Positions 24,526-33,033 of a stretch of DNA of 44,513 nt are shown here, piece after piece (the first letter of the stretch is position 1; every line of letters starts with the position of its first letter). Origin of the DNA: Firmicutes bacterium UBA5449 (GTDB lineage Bacteria > Bacillota > SHA-98 > UBA4971); contig DIQZ01000067.1 in assembly GCA_002424305.1 (NCBI GenBank), forward strand, positions 6,298 through 50,810, read 5' to 3'. The translations under genes were made by a program, and so were the position numbers. The notes below the pieces were generated by a model. That model searched no databases and was not told where the DNA came from. It saw only the letters and a program-made list of their open reading frames with translations.

Positions 24526-26562
24526 ATGTTACCTATTAATCCGTCTTCCATTCTGTATGCAACTTTGTCCGGAGGTATAGGCCTACTTTTTGTCATTTAT
24601 CTTGTACAGTATGTTATGAATAAAGATCCGGGGGATGAGACTATACAAGAACTGTCAGGTGCCATACAGGAAGGCGCCATGGCGTTTTTGAAGCGGGAGT
24701 ATAGAGTCGTTTTCATTTTCATTGCTGCGGTTTTCGCAGTTCTCATATTTGCGACTAATATTCATAGTGCAATAGCATTCTTAGTAGGAGCGATCACATC
24801 AGTTTCTGCAGGATACGTAGGGATGAAGATTGCCACAGCCGCTAATGGGAGAACTACTCAGGCTGCAACCCGTGGTTTTAATGAAGCACTAAGGGTGGCA
24901 TTTCCCGGCGGTGCAGTCATGGGAATGTATGTAGTTAGCATCGGGTTATTCTCCTTGTCCCTTGTCTATTACATAATGACTAAGCTACCCGGCGGAGATG
25001 TATTTTCCGCAGTAGGATTAATATCCGGGTTCAGTATGGGGGCAAGCCTCGTGGCTCTGTTTGCCAGGGTCGCAGGGGGTATATACACTAAAGCCGCCGA
25101 TGTCGGTGCAGACCTTGTGGGTAAGGTAGAAAAAGGCATTCCTGAGGATGACCCGAGAAACCCGGCAGTTATTGCTGACCTTGTAGGCGATAATGTTGGG
25201 GATGTGGCGGGAATGGGTGCGGACCTTTATGAGTCCTACGTAGGGGCAATCGTATCTGCTCTTGTCATAGCAGTCGCAACCGGCCTGTCCGGCCCTGATA
25301 GCTTCAAGAAAATCATGTTTGCTCTTGGTTTGGCCAGTATGGGAATTATCGTTTCCATCATTGGAACATTCTTCGTTAGAACCAGCGAGACAGATGGAGA
25401 TCCGGGAGGCGCTTTGCGAAGGGGGACTTTCATCAGCGCCGGGTTGGCTATCATTGGAGCCTTTTTCCTGAGCAAGTATTACTATGGTGAGCTTAGCGTA
25501 TTTTGGGCAGCTTTGTTTGGTCTCTTATCGGGTATGGTCATTGGACGGACTGCTGAGAGATACACGTCCGGAAAGGCAATCGAAGATCTTGCTGAGACGT
25601 GCCGTACCGGAGCTGCTACGAACATCATCAGTGGGTTCGCGTTGAGTATGCGTAGCACGGTAGTCCCTCTTGTTTTCATCGCTATTTCTACACTGGTTGC
25701 ATTCTATACCGCAGGTGTCTATGGCATAGCCATTGCAGCCCTTGGAATGCTCTCTACCGCAGGCATGACAGTATCGGTTGACGCATATGGGCCTATATCG
25801 GATAACGCAGGTGGAATTGCTGAGATGGCTCAGATGCCGCCTCATGTCCGAGAGGTAACTGACTCTCTTGATGCAGCCGGGAATACCACTGCAGCTATTG
25901 CCAAGGGTTTTGCCATCGGCTCTGCTGCGCTGACAGCGCTGGCTCTCTTTTTTGCATACGTCCATGCAGTGCAGCTTGATATCATAGACCTACTCAGTGC
26001 TAAGGTTGTGGCAGGTTTGTTCGTAGGCGCAATGGTGCCATATGTCTTTGCATCTTCAGTCATGGACGCCGTGGGCCGGGCTGCGTTTGAAGTGGTTGGA
26101 GAAGTACGCAGGCAATTTGCGGAGATTCCCGGACTTATGGAAGGCACAGGGAAGGCTGATTACGCGCAGTGCGTTGATATTACTACCGCTGCTGCGCTCC
26201 GTGAGATGGTAGGTCCCGGTCTTGTCTCAGTGCTTATTCCTGTTTTTGTGGGGATATTCTTCGGCCCTGAAACCCTAGGCGGTGTCCTGGCAGGATCCTT
26301 GGTAGTTGGTGTGCCTCTCGCGATTCAGCTGGCTAACGCAGGCGGTGCCTGGGATAATGCTAAGAAGTATATAGAAGCGGGTAATCTTGGAGGCAAGGGT
26401 ACACCTATTCATGCTGCTGCAGTCACCGGGGACACGGTAGGAGATCCTTTCAAGGATACTGCCGGACCGGCCTTGAATATCTTAATCAAGTTAATGACTG
26501 TAGTGGCGCTTGTATTTGCACCGGTAATCTTACATCTAAATGCACTAATCGGACTGTTCTAA
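24526..26562 (+). CDS. hppA: Membrane-bound K+-dependent-type ion-pumping pyrophosphatase
   Basis: 678-aa polytopic protein (about 16 membrane segments expected) that couples PPi hydrolysis to H+ or Na+ export. The catalytic signature spans KAADVGADLVGKVEKGIPED and DDPRNPAVIADLVGDNVGD, and a second Asp-rich loop near the C-terminus is GDTVGDPFKDTAGP. The segment GNTTAA at 25879-25896 has Ala where K+-independent enzymes carry Lys, indicating the K+-dependent class. Whether it pumps Na+ or H+ is not decided. ATG at 24526 is chosen because GAGGTGAG lies about 6 nt upstream. A strong terminator follows. Confidence 0.95.
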   Translation: MLPINPSSILYATLSGGIGLLFVIYLVQYVMNKDPGDETIQELSGAIQEGAMAFLKREYRVVFIFIAAVFAVLIFATNIHSAIAFLVGAITSVSAGYVGMKIATAANGRTTQAATRGFNEALRVAFPGGAVMGMYVVSIGLFSLSLVYYIMTKLPGGDVFSAVGLISGFSMGASLVALFARVAGGIYTKAADVGADLVGKVEKGIPEDDPRNPAVIADLVGDNVGDVAGMGADLYESYVGAIVSALVIAVATGLSGPDSFKKIMFALGLASMGIIVSIIGTFFVRTSETDGDPGGALRRGTFISAGLAIIGAFFLSKYYYGELSVFWAALFGLLSGMVIGRTAERYTSGKAIEDLAETCRTGAATNIISGFALSMRSTVVPLVFIAISTLVAFYTAGVYGIAIAALGMLSTAGMTVSVDAYGPISDNAGGIAEMAQMPPHVREVTDSLDAAGNTTAAIAKGFAIGSAALTALALFFAYVHAVQLDIIDLLSAKVVAGLFVGAMVPYVFASSVMDAVGRAAFEVVGEVRRQFAEIPGLMEGTGKADYAQCVDITTAAALREMVGPGLVSVLIPVFVGIFFGPETLGGVLAGSLVVGVPLAIQLANAGGAWDNAKKYIEAGNLGGKGTPIHAAAVTGDTVGDPFKDTAGPALNILIKLMTVVALVFAPVILHLNALIGLF

Positions 26563-26610
26563 GCAGATAGACCGGAATACGGTAGTAAATACATGTATAT
26601 GTCGAACCTT

Positions 26611-26644
26611 CATGCCTCGGGTCATTGGCCCGAGGCATGCTTTT
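26611..26644 (+). terminator. Intrinsic terminator after hppA
   Basis: CATGCCTCGGG and CCCGAGGCATG form a perfect 11-bp stem around a 7-nt loop, followed by C and TTTT then CTT. It ends the hppA transcript about 50 bp after its stop. Confidence 0.9.
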
Positions 26645-26807
26645 CTTAACCTTAATCTATGTATGCCTTTATTAAGCTGCTTGACTCTTGAATTGTTGGA
26701 AAGCCCTGCTCTTCTCCTGTTAACGAATGGGAAGGGCGTGAGGCGAAAAACATCTAAATACAAGACTCAAGTAACCTAATGTGATGCTATCAAGGAGGCT
26801 GCTAAGG

Positions 26808-27359
26808 ATGAACAGGGAAAATGCGCTAAACCTTGTTAAACAGCATGTGAAAACGAGGAATTTGATAAAACATATGCTTGCCGCAGAGGCTGTCATGGCG
26901 GCTCTTGCAAGACATCTTGGTGAAGATGAAGAGAAATGGGCGCTCGCAGGCTTGCTCCACGATATTGACTATGACAAGACTTCAGATGATCCTGAGCGCC
27001 ATAGTTTAGTAGGTGGAGAACTTCTTGAGGAGCTCGGGGTTGATGGGGACATTGTCTATGCAGTTAAGGCCCACAATGAATGCCACGGGCTTTTGCGAGA
27101 GTCACTTCTGGACAAGGCTCTATGGGCAGTGGACCCATTGACCGGGCTTCTTGTGGCAGCTGCGCTCATCCATCCTGAGAAGAAATTAGACGCTATTGAT
27201 GTAGGTTTCGTGATGAACAGGTTCAAGGAATCTTCGTTTGCGCGAGGGGCCAACAGGGAGCAAATGAAATCATGTTCGGAATTAGGGCTTGACCTTGAGA
27301 CATTTATAGAAATCGGTCTTTCGGCGATGCAGTGTATTGCGTCTGAGCTGGGTCTATAG
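26808..27359 (+). CDS. HD-domain predicted metal-dependent phosphohydrolase
   Basis: 183-aa cytoplasmic protein with an HD domain: a conserved His in the first helix, LAGLLHDIDYDKT (HD pair near residue 51), the ERHSLVGGELL His and VYAVKAHNECHG. This is a compact HDIG-like hydrolase of unknown substrate; nucleotides or nucleotide second messengers are typical for the superfamily. The ATG at 26808 has AAGGAGG 9 nt upstream; the longer reading from 26781 lies mostly before that site. It is flanked by the hppA terminator and the smpB promoter, so it is probably transcribed alone. Confidence 0.8.
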   Translation: MNRENALNLVKQHVKTRNLIKHMLAAEAVMAALARHLGEDEEKWALAGLLHDIDYDKTSDDPERHSLVGGELLEELGVDGDIVYAVKAHNECHGLLRESLLDKALWAVDPLTGLLVAAALIHPEKKLDAIDVGFVMNRFKESSFARGANREQMKSCSELGLDLETFIEIGLSAMQCIASELGL

Positions 27360-27365
27360 TGTATC

Positions 27366-27398
27366 CCCTTATATCACCCTTATGTCGCCCTTATATCG
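27366..27398 (+). repeat. Three tandem 11-bp repeats upstream of the smpB promoter
   Basis: CCCTTATATCA, CCCTTATGTCG and CCCTTATATCG lie head to tail and differ at only two positions. The array ends 5 bp before the -35 box of smpB, with a period close to one DNA helical turn, so a protein could contact all three copies on one face. Confidence 0.75.
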
Positions 27399-27403
27399 GT
27401 CCC

Positions 27404-27432
27404 TTGAACCATATGATCCCTCATGCTATAAT
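27404..27432 (+). promoter_or_regulatory. Sigma-A promoter of smpB
   Basis: TTGAAC (27404-27409), 17-bp spacer, consensus TATAAT (27427-27432) preceded by TGC (extended -10). The predicted start at about 27439 lies directly before the AGGTGA ribosome binding site. Confidence 0.85.
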
Positions 27433-27452
27433 TGGCGTGCAGGTGAGACAGT

Positions 27453-27914
27453 TTGGCGAATAATAAGATTGTTGCCACAAATCGAAAAGCATATCACGAT
27501 TATCATGTAGGTGAGACGTATGAGGCGGGGATTGCCCTAACCGGTACAGAGATCAAATCTGTCAGGCAAGGAATGTTAAGTCTCCGAGACAGTTTTGCCA
27601 GAGTGGAGAATGGCGAGGTTTTCCTATATGATATGCATGTGAGTCCTTATGAAGCCGGCAATAGGTTTAACCATGAGCCACGGCGCACGAGGAAGCTGTT
27701 GCTTCACAAGGCTGAGATACGAAAGCTTACCACGAAGACTCAAGAGAAAGGCTTTACGTTGATTCCGCTGAAAGTGTACTTGAAAGGCGGCCGTGCCAAG
27801 GTAGAACTTGCTCTTGCCAAGGGCAAGAGGCTTTATGATAAGAGAGAAGACATCAAGAGGCGCGATATCAAGAGGCAAGTTGATCAGGTGATTAAGGACA
27901 GAGCACAATACTGA
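27453..27914 (+). CDS. smpB: SsrA-binding protein SmpB
   Basis: 153-aa OB-fold protein that brings tmRNA to stalled ribosomes in trans-translation. Motifs: NRKAYHDYHVGETYEAGIAL, GTEIKSVRQGMLSLRDSFA, DMHVSPYEAGNRFNHEP, and a basic C-terminal tail DKREDIKRRDIKRQVDQV that enters the decoding centre. TTG start with AGGTGA 6 nt upstream. It has its own strong promoter and lies 57 bp upstream of ssrA, the RNA it binds. Confidence 0.96.
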   Translation: MANNKIVATNRKAYHDYHVGETYEAGIALTGTEIKSVRQGMLSLRDSFARVENGEVFLYDMHVSPYEAGNRFNHEPRRTRKLLLHKAEIRKLTTKTQEKGFTLIPLKVYLKGGRAKVELALAKGKRLYDKREDIKRRDIKRQVDQVIKDRAQY

Positions 27915-27971
27915 GCGCGAGCATCTTGACAATAGATTAATCTTGATGATTTAAGAGATGATAAAGTTTGT

Positions 27972-28326
27972 GGGGGCGATATGGTTTCGACGGGGAGCTG
28001 TGACAACAAGAGTAGCGAGCCGAGATCCCGCCGACCTCGTAAAACGGTGGAACGCACGATAAGTGCCAATAACGATTACGCATACGCTGCTTAAATAAAG
28101 TAGCCGTCCAAGCCGGGCTCATCCTGGGAGACCGGTGCGGGCGTCAAATAAACCAGGATGCTCTTCGGTCCAATTCTCGGAGGACTTGAGATAAGATTAT
28201 CGAGATAGCCCTGGAGGAACTTGCGTGGGAGAGCCTCTTCGGCGAAACTAAAATCCTACGCTACGCTCGTAGAAGCTCTTCGAGTTGCCTTTTCGGACGC
28301 GGGTTCGATTCCCGCCGCCTCCACCA
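27972..28326 (+). ncRNA. ssrA: Transfer-messenger RNA (tmRNA)
   Basis: 355-nt one-piece tmRNA. The 5' end GGGGGCG pairs with CGCCTCC just before the encoded ACCA 3' end, including one G-U pair, and the T-arm GGTTCGATTCC is present near the 3' end. The reading frame at 28065-28094 encodes the degradation tag ANNDYAYAA followed by stop codons. The tag is short and ends YAA rather than the common LAA. Located after smpB, its partner. A terminator follows at 28378. Confidence 0.96.
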
Positions 28327-28377
28327 ATCTTATGTTAGTACCGTAACTTAGCTAAGTGTCTATGGCAACATGCATTT

Positions 28378-28402
28378 GCGTCCATTTTCGGACGCTTTTT
28401 TT
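28378..28402 (+). terminator. Intrinsic terminator after ssrA
   Basis: GCGTCC and GGACGC form a 6-bp stem with a 6-nt loop, followed directly by a run of seven T residues. It lies about 50 bp after the tmRNA 3' end. Confidence 0.85.
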
Positions 28403-28444
28403 ATTTTGGAGGTAGCGTGCATAAAAATTACGTCGACCGAGACC

Positions 28445-28475
28445 TTGACAACAGCAAACATATTCGAAGTATAAC
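28445..28475 (+). promoter_or_regulatory. Possible promoter of the P1-family peptidase gene
   Basis: Consensus -35 TTGACA (28445-28450) and TATAAC (28470-28475) are separated by 19 bp, which is longer than optimal. It is the best pair in the 250-bp gap between ssrA and the peptidase gene. Confidence 0.4.
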
Positions 28476-28576
28476 GTAAGAAAAGGAAGGGGCCGCAAGA
28501 ATGTAGACAACAGAAGGAGTTGTCCTACTGCTGAGGAATAGGTTTTCATGAGAATATCAATGAGAGGGATGCAAAT

Positions 28577-29743
28577 ATGATGAAGATGAGCGCCAGGCCC
28601 CGTGCCAGGGACATCGGAATCGATATTGGGATATTTGTGCCGGGCAGGTGGAATGCCATCACAGACGTCATGGATGTCAAGGTCGGCCACGCGACCCTGA
28701 TAGAAGGCAAAGGGCAACTGATCCCGGGCCTAGGCCCGGTCAGGACAGGTGTAACGGCAATTCTTCCGCATGGCGGTAATCTGTTTCAAGAGAAAGTTTC
28801 TGCAGCGTCATATGTTTTCAATGGATTCGGCAAGTCTATAGGTTTGCACCAGGTGAACGAACTCGGTAACTTGGAGACGCCCATAGCGCTTACTAATACT
28901 CTTAACGCCCCGCTTGTAGCAGATGCGCTGATTGAGTGGTCCCTCAGGAGCAATCCTGAGATAGGTATCAAGACAGGCACGGTCAACCCGGTTGTAGGTG
29001 AAGTAAACGACGGTATACTCAATGACATCCAGGGCAGACACGTCCGAAAGGAGCACGTGTTTGAGGCGATAGCAAATGCGCGGTCAGGCCCTGTGGAAGA
29101 AGGAACTGTCGGAGCAGGAACCGGGGGCTCCTGTATGGGATGGAAGGGCGGTATAGGGACATCGTCGCGGGTGCTCCCGCCTAATCGCGGTGGTTATACC
29201 ATAGGTGTACTGGTCCAGACCAATTTTGGAGGAGTCCTCACTATAAACGGCGCTCCTGTCGGACGTGAGTTGGGACGCTACTCATTCAGCGGCGACTTTC
29301 CTGAGATACCTGAAATCAAAGATCCGGATGGGTCTGTAATGATAGTCGTGGCCACCGACGCTCCGCTTGATCAAAGGCAGTTACAGCGGTTAGCGAAGAG
29401 AGCAGGCCTCGGACTTGCGAGGACCGGTTTTTTTGGCAGCAACGGTTCAGGGGATTTCTTCATAGCTTTCTCCACCGCACAGCTCATTCCGCATAATGGA
29501 CCTGTGACTTTCAAAACCGAGGTAGTATCCAATAACTCAATGTCCGCGCTGTTCCTTGCGGTAGTCGAAGCCACTGAAGAAGCTGTCATCAACTCGATGC
29601 TCAAAGCTACTACCGTTGTTGGGCGGGATGACAACACTGTTGATGCTATCGACATCCATCAGCTACTTGAGGTCATGAAGAAATACAATGCACTGAACCG
29701 GAGTAAAGCAATTCCCCAATTTCTCTTGTCCAAGGAGGAATGA
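28577..29743 (+). CDS. P1 family self-processing aminopeptidase (DmpA-like)
   Basis: 388-aa member of peptidase family S58/P1 (DmpA, BapA). These Ntn-like enzymes cleave themselves at a Gly-Ser bond and use the freed Ser as nucleophile. The site here is in NGSGDFFIAFSTA, with Gly290-Ser291. Other family blocks: ITDVMDVKVGHATLIEG, TGVTAILPHGGN, GTVGAGTGGSCMGWKGGIG and VATDAPLDQRQLQRLAKRAG. Family activities include D- and beta-aminopeptidase; the substrate is not predictable. No signal peptide, so cytoplasmic. ATG start with GAGAGGGA upstream. The GH13 gene follows on the same strand after 108 bp. Confidence 0.9.
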   Translation: MMKMSARPRARDIGIDIGIFVPGRWNAITDVMDVKVGHATLIEGKGQLIPGLGPVRTGVTAILPHGGNLFQEKVSAASYVFNGFGKSIGLHQVNELGNLETPIALTNTLNAPLVADALIEWSLRSNPEIGIKTGTVNPVVGEVNDGILNDIQGRHVRKEHVFEAIANARSGPVEEGTVGAGTGGSCMGWKGGIGTSSRVLPPNRGGYTIGVLVQTNFGGVLTINGAPVGRELGRYSFSGDFPEIPEIKDPDGSVMIVVATDAPLDQRQLQRLAKRAGLGLARTGFFGSNGSGDFFIAFSTAQLIPHNGPVTFKTEVVSNNSMSALFLAVVEATEEAVINSMLKATTVVGRDDNTVDAIDIHQLLEVMKKYNALNRSKAIPQFLLSKEE

Positions 29744-29851
29744 ACCAGGCACTACCAGAAGTATTGCTTGAAAGAATATCCATATGAGTTGGGAACAGTC
29801 ATGGAATCAGAAAGAAGCTTTACTTGAGATAGTGAGGGATAGGAGGTTACT

Positions 29852-31135
29852 GTGGTGGCTGTTGACACTCCGAACTGGGTGAAGAATGCAGTTATTTATG
29901 AGGTTTTCCCCAGAAACCATTCTACCGGCGGGACATTTGCTGATATCTATCGTGATCTTGAAAGGATTAGGAGCCTACATACGGATATCTTATGGCTAAT
30001 GCCTATCCATCCCATAGGTATTGCCGGGCGCAAAGGAACCATAGGCAGCCCTTACGCTATTGCGGATTACCGCGCTGTCAATCCTGATCTGGGGGATGAG
30101 CGATCTTTCCGGATGTTAATAGATAAGGCACACTCGCTGGGCATGAAGGTAATGATCGATGTGGTATACAACCACACATCACGGGACAGTGTTCTCCTGA
30201 GAGAACATCCTGACTGGTTTTTGCAGGACTCGGATGGGAACTTCCTAACGAAGGTGCCCGACTGGTGGGATGTTTATGATCTGGACTACTGTCAGCCTGA
30301 CCTTTGGACATACCAAATTGAAACCTTGGAGAAATGGGTTGACCTTGGTGTGGATGGATTTCGCTGTGATGTGGCCCCCCTCGTCCCGTTGAGCTTTTGG
30401 TGCGCTGCCCGTGATAGACTGGGACAGAAGAAAGAGGTCATTTGGCTTGCGGAGAGTATAGAGAAATCTTTCACAAAGTATATGCGGGATAGCGGTTACG
30501 CTGCACATTCAGATCCCGAACTCCACACGGCTTTTGACTTGACTTACGATTATGATGGATTTGAATACCTCAAGGATTACTTTCAGGGGAGGCGCCCACT
30601 TAGTGACTACCTAAATCACTTGTATATCCAGGAGACGCTTTACCCAAAAGATGCAGTCAAGCTTAGGTTCGTAGAAAACCACGATAATCCGCGTGCAGCT
30701 GATGTAATCAGAGGCCGTGACTCCCTATTGAATTGGACTGTCTTCTGTGCGTTACTCCCAGGGGCCATGCTTATCCATGCCGGGCAGGAAATAGGTGCCA
30801 AGAAGTCACCCAGCCTCTTCAAGAAGGATCCCGTAAATTGGGAGGATGCAGACCATGCGCTCACAGTCTTTATACAGAAAGTGTTAGGGCTTGCCAAAAA
30901 AATCAAAGGGAGTTGTGACAAGTTCTTTATTGAGGAGTTGGCTGAAGGTGTAGTTAAGATCATGTGGCTTGGTGAAAGTGCAGCTTACGTGGCCTTTCTC
31001 AACCTAGGTAACAAGTATGGGGAGATTCACATTGATGGACTGGACGGGGGCGAGGTTTGCTTGGGTGATGTCAGTGACGGGGAAAACTTTTCAATGGAGC
31101 GTATGCCTATTCTCATAAAGATCCCGCTTGCGTGA
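29852..31135 (+). CDS. GH13 alpha-amylase family glycosidase
   Basis: 427-aa TIM-barrel alpha-glucan enzyme. The four GH13 regions are visible: VMIDVVYNHTS, GFRCDVA with nucleophile Asp173, LAESIEK with acid/base Glu201, and VENHDNPR with Asp278. It starts directly with the barrel (NAVIYEVFPRNHS), has no signal peptide and no starch-binding module, so it probably acts on intracellular maltodextrins. It may serve turnover of the glucan made by the left-hand gene module. GTG start (29852, or 29855) after AGGAGG. Exact specificity (amylase, cyclomaltodextrinase or another) cannot be fixed. Confidence 0.9.
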   Translation: MVAVDTPNWVKNAVIYEVFPRNHSTGGTFADIYRDLERIRSLHTDILWLMPIHPIGIAGRKGTIGSPYAIADYRAVNPDLGDERSFRMLIDKAHSLGMKVMIDVVYNHTSRDSVLLREHPDWFLQDSDGNFLTKVPDWWDVYDLDYCQPDLWTYQIETLEKWVDLGVDGFRCDVAPLVPLSFWCAARDRLGQKKEVIWLAESIEKSFTKYMRDSGYAAHSDPELHTAFDLTYDYDGFEYLKDYFQGRRPLSDYLNHLYIQETLYPKDAVKLRFVENHDNPRAADVIRGRDSLLNWTVFCALLPGAMLIHAGQEIGAKKSPSLFKKDPVNWEDADHALTVFIQKVLGLAKKIKGSCDKFFIEELAEGVVKIMWLGESAAYVAFLNLGNKYGEIHIDGLDGGEVCLGDVSDGENFSMERMPILIKIPLA

Positions 31136-31546
31136 GCGAGGTATCACCTATGCTCTTTAGGTGATGTTCATAGGTTTCGGTATTAATGGGAGCATTTCAC
31201 ATCGAGGAATTGCTCCTTTTTCTATGGAATCATGAACATTGCCCATTGGAACTGATCATGCCACATATCTTCTAAACCAATACCCTTCAGTCATATCTAA
31301 TAGCTAAGAGTAATAATCTTAACAAGTATCATCAGATAAAGGCTACCGGAGCCAGGGATGCTTGTCATCACCTGTAGTCTTTGGATACCGGTTTGTTAAG
31401 ATGGCAACGCGCATGTTCTGTTTAGGCGGCCAACAAAGAGGAAACTGAACTTGAATAAGAGTGGGGGTGATGGAAGGCGACTTAGAGCCGGAATTAGCGG
31501 ATGTAGGCACGTGTCAAATGTGTGAGTAAAGGAGGGTAGATTACAG
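31136..31546. other. Non-coding gap with terminator
   Basis: 411 bp without a credible gene. It holds an inverted repeat ATCACCT/AGGTGAT at 31143-31165 just after the GH13 stop, the terminator at 31189, and an AGGAGGG ribosome binding site for the symporter at the right end. The reading frames here do not resemble proteins. No convincing promoter pair was identified for the symporter gene. Confidence 0.6.
31189..31223 (+). terminator. Intrinsic terminator after the GH13 gene
   Basis: GGAGCA (31189-31194) pairs with TGCTCC (31211-31216), the stem extending imperfectly inward, and is followed by TTTTTCT. Confidence 0.75.
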
Positions 31547-32761
31547 ATGAAACTATGGGTCAAGATCCTAATCGGTTTTGCCATAGGCGCTGTGTTGGGT
31601 TTGATTGTAGGTCCATCCATTGCGGTTGTGAAGCCATTAGGTGACCTTTTCATAAGGCTCATAAAGATGCTCATTGTTCCGTTGGTCTTCTGTTCACTTG
31701 TGGTGGGCGCATCCAGCATTGGTGACCTAAGGAAGCTGGGACGGGTAGGCGGAAAGACGATTCTATACTTCTTGGTGACAACAGCAATAGCCATTACTCT
31801 TGCAATCGTATTTGCGGTGATCTTTAACCCTGCCGGCGGATATATCTTCAAACAGGTGGGCATTTATGAAGCTAAGCCCATGCCTAAGGCGGCAGATGTC
31901 ATCTTGAACTTGGTGCCTACGAATGCCATCAATGCAATGGTTACCGACAATATGCTGCAAATTATCGTGTTTGCTCTGTTTGTCGGAATAGCTATTTCTC
32001 TCATTGGAGAAAAGGGCAAGCCGGCACTTAGCTTCTTTGAAAGCATAGCTGAAATAATGTATAGAATTGTTGGCATCATCATGAACTATGCTCCTATCGG
32101 TGTATTTGCGCTTATTGCTTGGGTAGTGGGCACAAGTGGAGCCGAAGTATTGATTCCCCTTGCCAAAGTAATATTTGTAGTGTATTTTGTTAATATCCTC
32201 CATGCCCTGGTTGTCTACTCTGGGGCAGTATATATATGGGCCAAAATGCGTCCTTCTCAGTTCTTCTCAGGATTTTTTGAAGCTATGGCTGTGGCGTTCA
32301 GCACTTGTTCCAGCTCGGCGACACTTCCCATATCAATGCATTGCGCTCAGAAGAATCTCGGCGTATCCAAAGAGATATCCAGCTTCGTCCAGCCGCTCGG
32401 CGCTACTATTAACATGGACGGAACAGCTATTTATCAGGGTGTATGCGCTGTGTTTATTGCAGGGGTTTTCGGTATAAAGCTGGGTTTTCCTCAGTACTTG
32501 ATGATTATTGTTGCTGCGACTCTGGCTTCCATTGGAACAGCCGGAGTGCCGGGTGCGGGAATGATCATGCTTGGCTTGGTGCTTGAAACTGTAGGACTGC
32601 CTCTGGAAGGCATACTGCTCGTCGCAGGGATAGACAGGATTCTCGACATGATTAGGACTTGCATGAATGTGACCGGGGATGCGGCAGGTGCTGTAGTAAT
32701 AGCTGTCAGCGAAGGTGAACTTGCAAGGGTCTTCCCTAAGGCACAATCTTCCGGCCAGTAA
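31547..32761 (+). CDS. Dicarboxylate/amino acid:cation symporter (GltP/DctA family)
   Basis: 404-aa DAACS-family secondary transporter. It has the eight membrane segments and two hairpin loops of the GltPh fold; the serine-rich hairpin reads TCSSSATLPISM (about residue 254), followed by NMDGTAIYQGV in segment 7 and GTAGVPGAGMIML in hairpin 2. Substrates in the family are glutamate, aspartate or C4-dicarboxylates, moved with Na+ or H+. ATG start with AAGGAGGG upstream. The neighbouring YheO-like regulator may control it. It begins the accessory transport and catabolism part of the window. Confidence 0.92.
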   Translation: MKLWVKILIGFAIGAVLGLIVGPSIAVVKPLGDLFIRLIKMLIVPLVFCSLVVGASSIGDLRKLGRVGGKTILYFLVTTAIAITLAIVFAVIFNPAGGYIFKQVGIYEAKPMPKAADVILNLVPTNAINAMVTDNMLQIIVFALFVGIAISLIGEKGKPALSFFESIAEIMYRIVGIIMNYAPIGVFALIAWVVGTSGAEVLIPLAKVIFVVYFVNILHALVVYSGAVYIWAKMRPSQFFSGFFEAMAVAFSTCSSSATLPISMHCAQKNLGVSKEISSFVQPLGATINMDGTAIYQGVCAVFIAGVFGIKLGFPQYLMIIVAATLASIGTAGVPGAGMIMLGLVLETVGLPLEGILLVAGIDRILDMIRTCMNVTGDAAGAVVIAVSEGELARVFPKAQSSGQ

Positions 32762-32979
32762 CACATGCATGGTTTTAGGCTGTGTATTTCCAAATCAAGT
32801 GCTGCATGAGTCATGGCAGGATCTGGGGGGGGTCTGCTAGATGAGCCTTCGGAGCCTGCCAGCTCTATTTCAGACGCGAATGACTGTAATCATTCTGCAA
32901 CGGCGCTGTAAGCTACGGAAGAGCCATGAGCAATTTAGTTGAAGTGTTGCAAAAAAATTGCTTTAATGGTTACAAATTC

Positions 32980-33008
32980 TTGACAATGGGAAAAGCATGC
33001 CTTATGAT
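32980..33008 (+). promoter_or_regulatory. Sigma-A promoter of the YheO-like regulator
   Basis: Consensus TTGACA (32980-32985), 17-bp spacer, TATGAT (33003-33008). A start at about 33015 would sit just before the GGGGAGGT ribosome binding site, which supports the ATG at 33034 rather than upstream in-frame starts. Confidence 0.8.
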
Positions 33009-33033
33009 AATGTTACGGGGAGGTCATGCACTA

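Noticed and set aside
32815..32860. GGCAGG/CCTGCC inverted repeat after the symporter gene
   Set aside because: The arms are only 6 bp, about 34 nt apart, and no U-tract follows, so it is not convincing as a terminator.
32926..33033. N-terminal extension of the YheO-like regulator
   Set aside because: It overlaps a near-consensus promoter and lacks a ribosome binding site; the ATG at 33034 has both in the right place.
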